Assembly: GCF_008824185.1 (NCBI RefSeq)
Contig: NZ_CP044423.1
Span: 385,501 to 449,500, forward strand
Length of the DNA stretch: 64,000 nucleotides
From: Paracoccus pantotrophus
Lineage (GTDB): Bacteria; Pseudomonadota; Alphaproteobacteria; Rhodobacterales; Rhodobacteraceae
Direction of reading: 5' to 3'
Position numbers and translations under genes: made by a program. The notes beneath the pieces are model-generated. The model was not told where the DNA came from. It was given only the letters and a program-made list of their open reading frames with translations, and searched no databases. This document shows, in pieces, positions 56,400 to 64,000 of the stretch. Within the stretch, counting starts at the first letter, position 1, and every line of letters starts with the position of its first letter.

Positions 56400-56865
56400 T
56401 TGCGCCACAGGGGGGGCGGGAACACCGGGCCGGAAGGCGTGCCCCACCCGTTGTCCATGGGACGCATCCCCTGCCGGGCTCCATCTGGTTCGGGACGGGG
56501 CGATCCTGGGCCGGGGGGACGCCGCGGCCTCGGCAATCCTGCCCGACGCCAAGCGGCTGGCTGAATTGCCGGCCGGCTTCCGGCCATTCATGTCGCCATG
56601 GCGAAAGCCCCGCAAGATCAGGGGGCAAGGCATCGTGGCCGCCATCCTGCCGGGCGAATAGCGGGCGGCAAAGCCGATGCGCCCTGCCGGTCCGGGTTCG
56701 CCCCGCAGGCCGCGGGGGCATCGGCGTCTGGGCGGCTGTCGATCCGCGCCGCAACGGGCCCCGACCTCCGTGGCAAGCCCGCCCTGCCGCCGGGGCCGAT
56801 CGCCTTCCCGCCATGGCGGACTCACTTGCCCGCGAGGCCCTCGTCGTTTAAACAGGCCAGGCGTC
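56400..56865. other. 466-bp gap before tRNA-Thr, no gene accepted
   Basis: Open frames cover it on both strands. The most protein-like stretch reads LHLVRDGAILGRGDAAASAI and ends AILPGE at 56661, but it starts inside the previous gene's shadow and has no start of its own. It could be a remnant of a lost gene. tRNA-Thr begins at 56866. Confidence 0.45.
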
Positions 56866-56939
56866 GCCCTCTTAGCTCAGCTGGCCAGAGCAACCGCCTT
56901 GTAAGCGGTAGGTCGTCCGTTCGAATCGGACAGGGGGCA
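56866..56939 (+). tRNA. tRNA-Thr (anticodon TGT)
   Basis: The 74-base cloverleaf has acceptor arms GCCCTCT/AGGGGGC, a D arm around AGCTCAGCTGGCCAGAGC, anticodon stem ACCGC/GCGGT around loop CTTGTAA (anticodon TGT), and T arm GTCCG-TTCGAAT-CGGAC. The discriminator base is A and no CCA is encoded. It reads ACA, and ACG and other threonine codons by wobble. Confidence 0.95.
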
Positions 56940-56947
56940 CGCGCGGC

Positions 56948-57010
56948 GGCTCCTGGCTCCTGGCTCCTGGCTCCTGGCTCCTGGCTCCTGGCTCCTGGCT
57001 CCTGGCTCCT
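56948..57010. repeat. nine tandem copies of the heptamer GGCTCCT
   Basis: The unit GGCTCCT is repeated nine times without error and then degenerates (GGCTTCA). It begins 9 bases after the end of tRNA-Thr, in a stretch with no gene. The period is not a multiple of three, so it is not a coding repeat. Confidence 0.97.
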
Positions 57011-57201
57011 GGCTTCAAGCCCGAAGCCTGGTTTCCACGCGCTCGGAACGGTTCGGCAGGGGCATTTCGACAGCCATCCCGAACGCTCCTGCGGTGGCCC
57101 TGTCCAGGGGGCAGGAATCGGGGGACAGAAACCCTGCTGCCGCCGGATGGATCGGCTTTACCCTTAAGGCAAGAAGGCCCGCCGGCCCGGCGCGCCCCCT
57201 T

Positions 57202-57230
57202 ATTCTTTCTTGCCCAAATATCCTCGGGGG
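57202..57230 (-). repeat. intergenic element, copy 5
   Basis: On the minus strand it reads GAGGATATTTGGGCAAG then AAAGAAT, 36 bases after the purine permease stop and in its orientation. It is a more diverged copy. Confidence 0.6.
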
Positions 57231-57265
57231 TCCGGGGGCAGACAGCCCCCCGGCCTCGGCGAAGA

Positions 57266-58630
57266 TCATTCCATGAAGAAGGCAAAGCGGATCACAAACA
57301 GCGCCGCCACGATCCAGGTCGCTGCATGCACCTCACGCGCGCGGCCGGTCGCCAGCTTGATCGCGGCATAGCTCACGAAGCCGAAGGCCAGGCCATTGGC
57401 GATGGAATAGGTAAAGGGCATCATCAGCGCCGTCAGCACGGCAGGTGCGCTTTCGGTGACGTCGCTCCACTGGATCTCCTCGAACTCGCGCACCATCAGG
57501 CAGGCGACGTAAAGCAGCGCCGGCCCGGTGGCATAGGCAGGCACCGAGCCCGCCAGCGGCGCAAAGAACACCGCCAGCAGGAACAGCCCGGCCACGACCA
57601 GCGCGGTCAGCCCGGTGCGCCCGCCCGCCTGCACGCCCGAGGCGCTTTCGACATAGGCGGTGGTCGAGCTGGTGCCCAGCATCGAGCCGGCCAGGATCGC
57701 CGTCGAATCCGCCATCAGCGCCCGGCCCAGGTTTTTGTTGGTATGGGTCGGCCCCTCGGTCAGCAGCCCGGCGCGCTTGGCTACGCCGATCAGCGTGCCG
57801 GTGGCGTCGAAGACCTCGACCAGCACCATGACCAGAATCACGTGGAAGATGCCGACGGTCAGCGCACCTGCGACGTCGAGCTGCATGAAGGTCGGCATGA
57901 TCGAGGGCGGCATCGAGATCACCCCGGCAAAGGGGCTGGCGCCGATGGCGATGGAGACGACGGTGATGACCAGGATGCCGATCAGGATCGAGCCGCGCAC
58001 CTTCAGCGCGTCCAGCGCCGCGATGATGAAGAAGCCGGCGATGGCCAGCAGCGTGCCGGTCTGGGTCAGGTCGCCCAGGCCCACCAGCGTCGCCGGGTTG
58101 TCCACCACGATGCCCGAGTTCTTCAGCGCGATCAGTCCCAGGAACATGCCGATGCCGGCCGCGATGGCGCTGCGCATGGATGTCGGGATGCCGGCGATCA
58201 GCCAGCGCCGGATGCCCGTCACCGACAGGAACAGGAATATCAGGCCCGAGATGAACACCGCCCCCAGCGCCTGCTGCCAGGTGAACCCCAGCGCGCCGAC
58301 CACGGTGAAGGCGAAGAAGGCGTTCAGCCCCATGCCCGGCGCCATGCCGATGGGCCAGTTCGCCCAAAGCGCCATGATCGCCGATCCCAGCGCCGCGGCC
58401 AGGCAGGTCGCGACGAAGACCGCGTTGCGGTCCATGCCGGTCGAGGACAGGATCTCGGGGTTCACGAAGATGATATAGGCCATGGTCAGGAAGGTGGTGA
58501 TCCCCGCGATCACCTCCGTCCTGGCGCTGGTGCCATGGGCCGTCAGGCCGAACTGCTTGTCGAGCACGGTTCCTTTCCCTGGACTGATGCTGGCGCCGTT
58601 GGCCGTCAGGCCGGATTGCTTGTCTGGCAT
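57266..58630 (-). CDS. NCS2/AzgA-type purine permease with duplicated start region
   Basis: The 454-residue membrane protein has TEVIAGITTFLTMAYIIFVN, the NCS2 pattern GMGLNAFFAFTVVGALGFTW and the late EVFDATGTLIGVAKRAGLL and GSMLGTSSTTAYVESASGVQ that mark AzgA-like guanine/hypoxanthine/adenine transporters. Context with allantoin genes supports purine uptake. The N terminus contains DKQSGLTANGAS (residues 3-14) and DKQFGLTAHGTS (24-35). The start at ATG 58630 has GGAGG nearby; a GTG at 58567 with AAAGG would begin the usual family N terminus. Confidence 0.9.
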   Translation of the reverse strand: MPDKQSGLTANGASISPGKGTVLDKQFGLTAHGTSARTEVIAGITTFLTMAYIIFVNPEILSSTGMDRNAVFVATCLAAALGSAIMALWANWPIGMAPGMGLNAFFAFTVVGALGFTWQQALGAVFISGLIFLFLSVTGIRRWLIAGIPTSMRSAIAAGIGMFLGLIALKNSGIVVDNPATLVGLGDLTQTGTLLAIAGFFIIAALDALKVRGSILIGILVITVVSIAIGASPFAGVISMPPSIMPTFMQLDVAGALTVGIFHVILVMVLVEVFDATGTLIGVAKRAGLLTEGPTHTNKNLGRALMADSTAILAGSMLGTSSTTAYVESASGVQAGGRTGLTALVVAGLFLLAVFFAPLAGSVPAYATGPALLYVACLMVREFEEIQWSDVTESAPAVLTALMMPFTYSIANGLAFGFVSYAAIKLATGRAREVHAATWIVAALFVIRFAFFME

Positions 58631-58685
58631 GATTCCTCCCATTGGCGGTTTGCCCGCCGTGCTGGCCAGATTATGCCCAGGCATC

Positions 58686-58727
58686 TTCAACGAGAATGCA
58701 AGGTATAGCGACAGAGTTTCAACGAGA
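58686..58727. promoter_or_regulatory. direct repeats TTCAACGAGA between divergent purine genes
   Basis: TTCAACGAGA occurs at 58686-58695 and 58718-58727, 32 bases apart (about three helical turns), in the AT-rich region between the permease and the allantoinase gene. It is a candidate operator for a regulator not encoded here. Confidence 0.45.
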
Positions 58728-58848
58728 CGTTAACAAACCGCCATTTTCAAGGAAATCTTGGTTCTGTTTATAGAAATTCTCGGGTTGCCTGAAAGCCCGG
58801 CAGGGTGATGAGTGCTAGACAGCCAGAAAACAGGAAAGGAAGCAAGCG

Positions 58849-60261
58849 ATGCGATACAGCCGCGACATGATCGGTTATGGCGAGCATGCGCCCGACCCCA
58901 AATGGCCGGGCAATGCCCGGATCGCGGTGCAGATCGTCATCAACTACGAGGAAGGCGGCGAGAACAGCATCGAGCATGGCGACGCCGCCTCGGAAGCCTT
59001 CCTGTCCGAGATCATCGGCTGCCAGCCCTGGCCCGGCCAGCGCCACTGGAACATGGAATCGATCTATGACTACGGCGCGCGGGCGGGTTTCTGGCGGCTG
59101 CATCGCCTGCTCAAGGACGTGCCCGTGACCGTCTATGGCGTCGCGACCGCGCTGGAGCGCGCGCCCGAACAGGTCGCCGCCATGCAGGACGCAGGCTGGG
59201 AAATCGCTACCCACGGCCTGAAATGGATCGACTACAAGGACATCCCGCGCGAGGTCGAGGCCGAGCATATCGCCCGCGCCGTCGAACTGCACACCCGCGT
59301 CACCGGCGAACGGCCGCGCGGCTTCTACCAGGGCCGCACCTCGATGAACACGGTGGCGCTGGGATGCGAGGAGGGCGGCTTCGAATATCTGGCCGACACC
59401 ATCGCCGACGACCTGCCCTATTGGCATGTCCATAACGGCAAGCCGCAGCTGATGGTGCCCTATACCATGGACGCCAATGACATGCGGTTTTCCTCGGGCC
59501 AGGGCTTCGGCACCGGTGTCGAGTTCTTCGACTACCTGCGCGACAGCTTCGACGTGCTCTATGCCGAGGGCGAGGCCGGTGCGCCGAAGATGATGTCGAT
59601 CGGGCTGCATTGCCGGCTTGCCGGCCGGCCGGGCCGGGCCATGGCGATCAGGCGCTTCCTGGACCATGCCCGCAGCCACGAGGGGGTCTGGTTCGCCACC
59701 CGGCTCGACATCGCCCGCCACTGGGCGCGGACGCATCCCTTCCAGCCCCGAGAGCGCCCCTCGCAGATGGAGCGCGCGGCGTTCGTCGAGAAGTTCGGCG
59801 GTATCTACGAGCATTCGCCCTGGATCGCCGAGCGGGTCTGGGAAGGCGAGATGGGCGCCATCCACGACACCCCGGCCGGGCTGGCGGCGCGCATGGCGCA
59901 GGTGTTCCGCAGCGCCTCGGACGAGGAGCGGCTGCGCGTGCTGCTGGCGCACCCGGACCTGGCCGGCAAGCTGGCCGCGGCCAAGCGTCTGACCGCCGAC
60001 AGCACCGCCGAACAGGCCAGCGCCGGGCTCGACAGCCTGACCGATGCCGAGCGTGCCGAATTCGACCGGCTGAACACGGCCTATATGGAAAAGCACGGCT
60101 TTCCCTTCATCATCGCCGTGCGCGACCACGACAAGCCGGGGATCATGGCCGCCATGCGCCGGCGCATCGACAACGACACCCCGACCGAGCGGGCCGAGGC
60201 CGAACGCCAGGTCAGCCGCATCGGCGCGCTGCGCCTGCAGCAGATCCTGGGCAGCAACTGA
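58849..60261 (+). CDS. puuE: allantoinase PuuE fused to OHCU decarboxylase (UraD) domain
   Basis: Residues about 1-305 are a polysaccharide-deacetylase-like allantoinase: VQIVINYEEGGENSIEHGDA, IATHGLKWIDYKDIPREVEA and SIGLHCRLAGRPGRAMAIRR. Residues about 310-470 match OHCU decarboxylase, with the catalytic His in GGIYEHSPWIAERVW, Glu in RVWEGEMGAIHDT, and RQVSRIGALRLQQIL at the end. So one protein would decarboxylate OHCU to S-allantoin and open the allantoin ring. AAAGGAAG precedes ATG 58849 by 8 bases. Confidence 0.93.
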   Translation: MRYSRDMIGYGEHAPDPKWPGNARIAVQIVINYEEGGENSIEHGDAASEAFLSEIIGCQPWPGQRHWNMESIYDYGARAGFWRLHRLLKDVPVTVYGVATALERAPEQVAAMQDAGWEIATHGLKWIDYKDIPREVEAEHIARAVELHTRVTGERPRGFYQGRTSMNTVALGCEEGGFEYLADTIADDLPYWHVHNGKPQLMVPYTMDANDMRFSSGQGFGTGVEFFDYLRDSFDVLYAEGEAGAPKMMSIGLHCRLAGRPGRAMAIRRFLDHARSHEGVWFATRLDIARHWARTHPFQPRERPSQMERAAFVEKFGGIYEHSPWIAERVWEGEMGAIHDTPAGLAARMAQVFRSASDEERLRVLLAHPDLAGKLAAAKRLTADSTAEQASAGLDSLTDAERAEFDRLNTAYMEKHGFPFIIAVRDHDKPGIMAAMRRRIDNDTPTERAEAERQVSRIGALRLQQILGSN

Positions 60262-60346
60262 GCCCCGCCCCGCCCGCCGCCATGGCGGGCCGGAATCGCC
60301 ACAGACGGACCGGGGCAAAGCGATCCCGGCGCAACGGAGACCTGAC

Positions 60347-61174
<828 letters not shown>

Positions 61175-61205
61175 GGGGCTCTGCCCCCAGCCGCTGCGCG
61201 GCTTC

Positions 61206-61231
61206 CCCCGGGGTATTGGGAGAACAGAGAA
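61206..61231 (+). repeat. intergenic element, copy 6
   Basis: CCCCGGGGTATTGGGAGAAC followed by AGAGAAAG, 32 bases after the allE stop and in its orientation. One T is missing in the ATTTG core. Confidence 0.65.
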
Positions 61232-61237
61232 AGCCGG

Positions 61238-61870
61238 TCAGCGGGCGCGGCGGAAGGTCAGGTTGATGCGGGTGGCGCCGGTCAGCGGATGCTCGCCCCG
61301 TTTCAGCGTCAGGATGCCGTGCCAGGCCAGCCGCGCCGGGCCGCCCCAGACGACCACGTCGCCATGTTCCAGCGCGTGTTTCTTTACCGGGTCGCCGCGC
61401 TGGGGGCCGCCGAACTGGAAGGTCGCGGGCAGGCCCAGCGAGACCGAGACGATGGGCGCGTCGAGATCCGCCTCGTCCCGGTCCTGGTGCAGGCCCATCT
61501 TGACGCCCGGCACGTAGCGGTTGACCAGGCAGGCATCGGGCCGGAAGCCGGGAAAGCCGGCATGTGCGGCCGCCTCCTGCGCCAGCCGCAGGAAACCTGC
61601 GGGCATTTCGGGCCAGGGCCGGCCGGTCAGCGGGTCGTCCGGCTCGTAGCGGTAGCCGTGCCGGTCGCTGACCCAGCCGAGCGCGCCGCAATTCGTCATC
61701 TCGACGCCGATCTGCCGGCCGCCCGGCGTCTGCATGTGCCGGAAGGGCGAGATGCCGGCGATATGCGCGACATCCGCGAGGATGGCGGGATCGAGCGCGA
61801 AGCCGCGCAGGATCATGGCGCCGGGGCCGATAGGGTCGTCGCGGCGGGTTCCGAACAGGTCTGTCTTCAT
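61238..61870 (-). CDS. alkB: alpha-ketoglutarate-dependent dioxygenase AlkB
   Basis: The 210-residue Fe(II) enzyme repairs alkylated bases. It has the iron ligands His128 and Asp130 in MGLHQDRDEAD and His184 in LAWHGILTLKRGEHPLTGAT, the ketoglutarate Arg201 in GATRINLTFRRAR, and YVPGVKMGLHQD typical of AlkB. ATG 61870 follows GGGAGGG and gives the standard start; the frame reaches 61894 without support. Confidence 0.94.
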   Translation of the reverse strand: MKTDLFGTRRDDPIGPGAMILRGFALDPAILADVAHIAGISPFRHMQTPGGRQIGVEMTNCGALGWVSDRHGYRYEPDDPLTGRPWPEMPAGFLRLAQEAAAHAGFPGFRPDACLVNRYVPGVKMGLHQDRDEADLDAPIVSVSLGLPATFQFGGPQRGDPVKKHALEHGDVVVWGGPARLAWHGILTLKRGEHPLTGATRINLTFRRAR

Positions 61871-61961
61871 GCGGCCCTCCCACGGGATTGTCATGTGCTG
61901 CGGCTTGACCTGGGGCCTGGACGATGGCTTTCAGGTGGGGTCACAGCAAAGGATTCCTGCC

Positions 61962-62579
61962 ATGCGCCGTCCCCTTGCCGCAATCGCTCTGACGCTGCTT
62001 TGCGCCCTGCCCCTGGGGCCGGTTCAGGCGCAGGATCACGGCGGGCCTGAGGTCGCGGCGATCAAGGAAGCGGTGTTCAACGGCCCCGGCCTGCCGGTGA
62101 TGGGCAACCCGCAAGGCGATACGGTGCTGGTCGAGTTCTCGGATTACAATTGCGGCTTTTGCCGCAAGAGCGCGCCGGAGGTGGCGGCGCTGCTGCAATC
62201 GGATTCCGGCGTGCGGCTGGTGGTGCATGAGATCCCGATCTTCGGCGCGGGCTCGCGCTATGCCGCCGAGGCGGCGCTGGCCGCGCAGGCGCAGGGCAAG
62301 TATCCCGAGTTTCACCGGGCACTGATGGCGATGCGCGGCAAGGCCGAGGAGGCCTCGGTGCTGCGCGTCGCCCGCGAGGTCGGGCTGGACGTGGCGCGGC
62401 TGCAGCGCGACATGCAGGCGCCCGAGATCACGCAGAGGATCGAGCGCTCGCTGGAACTGGCCGACGAGATCGGGCTGGTCGGCACGCCCAGCTTCATCGC
62501 CGGCGAGCGGGCGATCTTCGGCTATCTGGCCAAGGACGACCTGGCCGAACTGGTGGCCGAGGCGCGCGGCGCGCGATAG
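61962..62579 (+). CDS. DsbA-family periplasmic thiol oxidoreductase
   Basis: A signal peptide (MRRPLAAIALTLLCALPLGP and VQA) precedes a thioredoxin-like domain with CGFC at 64-67 in EFSDYNCGFCRKSAPEVAAL and the cis-proline in LVGTPSFIAGERAIFGYLAK. The short form without the long helical insert matches ScsC/Com1-like members. It probably forms or shuffles disulfides in the periplasm. AAAGGA lies 8 bases before ATG 61962. Confidence 0.9.
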   Translation: MRRPLAAIALTLLCALPLGPVQAQDHGGPEVAAIKEAVFNGPGLPVMGNPQGDTVLVEFSDYNCGFCRKSAPEVAALLQSDSGVRLVVHEIPIFGAGSRYAAEAALAAQAQGKYPEFHRALMAMRGKAEEASVLRVAREVGLDVARLQRDMQAPEITQRIERSLELADEIGLVGTPSFIAGERAIFGYLAKDDLAELVAEARGAR

Positions 62580-62595
62580 CGCGCGCCTTTCGCCC

Positions 62596-63828
<1,233 letters not shown>

Positions 63829-63853
63829 GGCTCTCCTCGCGGCGCGGTCGGAA

Positions 63854-63876
63854 TGGGTATTTGGGAAACGGTGAAA
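63854..63876 (+). repeat. intergenic element, copy 7
   Basis: GGGTATTTGGGAAACGGTGA and AAG, lying between the acetyltransferase stop and the trpB start. It is the only copy seen that is oriented against both neighbours. Confidence 0.6.
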
Positions 63877-63881
63877 GCCCG

Positions 63882-64000
63882 TCAGAGGGTTTTCTTATAT
63901 CCGATATGGGAGGGGGTAAAGCCGAGCCTGTCGTAGAAGCGATGCGCGTCGCTGCGGCTGCGGTTGGTGGTGAATTGCAAGAGCCGGCAGCCGGCGGCGC
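63882..64000 (-). CDS. GNAT acetyltransferase, C-terminal end only
   Basis: The visible last 39 codons read AAGCRLLQFTTNRSRSDAHR, then FYDRLGFTPSHIGYKKTL and stop. The form HRFYDRLGF is the C-terminal acetyl-CoA/substrate region of GNAT enzymes. The gene continues beyond the window. Confidence 0.75.
   Translation of the reverse strand, partial: AAGCRLLQFTTNRSRSDAHRFYDRLGFTPSHIGYKKTL

Noticed and set aside
56948..57010. Possible CRISPR array
   Set aside because: The 7-base units are adjacent with no spacers, so it is a simple tandem repeat.

Overview
The window is GC-rich DNA with densely packed, often overlapping genes. The product sequences point to an alphaproteobacterium of the order Rhodobacterales, and Paracoccus is the best guess. 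The pointers are heme A synthase of the CtaA/COX15 type, propionyl-CoA carboxylase plus methylmalonyl-CoA mutase, the order gltA-gltX-comEC, small DUF6497/DUF1284/DUF4174 proteins, and an IS427-type IS5 element. The genus is an inference from family resemblance, not from a database search.

Region 1-6345 looks accessory. It holds the start of a SulP anion permease, a ChrA chromate transporter, and divergent from these the arsenic operon arsR-arsC-acr3-arsH, with a clear promoter/operator. The arsC product fuses two unrelated arsenate reductase families. A complete IS5/IS427 element (5516-6345) follows, flanked by a CTAG duplication whose right copy supplies the stop codon of hom.

Region 6346-24886 is core metabolism. 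It carries homoserine dehydrogenase, methylmalonyl-CoA mutase, and propionyl-CoA carboxylase alpha and beta, which together take propionyl-CoA to succinyl-CoA. Several small lipoproteins lie among them. Then come alanine racemase with an MlaE/MlaF lipid transporter pair, and phoH-ybeY-corC.

Region 25040-37648 carries guaA, thiE, trmJ, ctaA, an M32 carboxypeptidase, miaB, and a five-gene polar amino acid ABC importer operon ending in a glutamine synthetase homologue. Region 37701-49680 carries ppk2, pyrG, secG, cobQ, gltA, gltX and comEC.

Region 49705-57010 is the signalling part. It has an H-NOX-like protein that appears to have lost its heme-ligand histidine, overlapping or nearly touching a diguanylate cyclase. 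It also has a LuxR-type regulator without a synthase, a stand-alone receiver domain without phosphorylation residues, rpsB-tsf, and a tRNA-Thr followed by a 9-copy heptanucleotide repeat.

Region 57202-64000 contains purine breakdown genes: an NCS2-type purine permease, divergent from a PuuE allantoinase fused to a UraD decarboxylase domain, and (S)-ureidoglycine aminohydrolase. AlkB, a DsbA-like protein, trpB and the end of an acetyltransferase gene close the window. Seven copies of a short intergenic element (core GGGTATTTGGRGAAC) are scattered through it, most of them just after stop codons.
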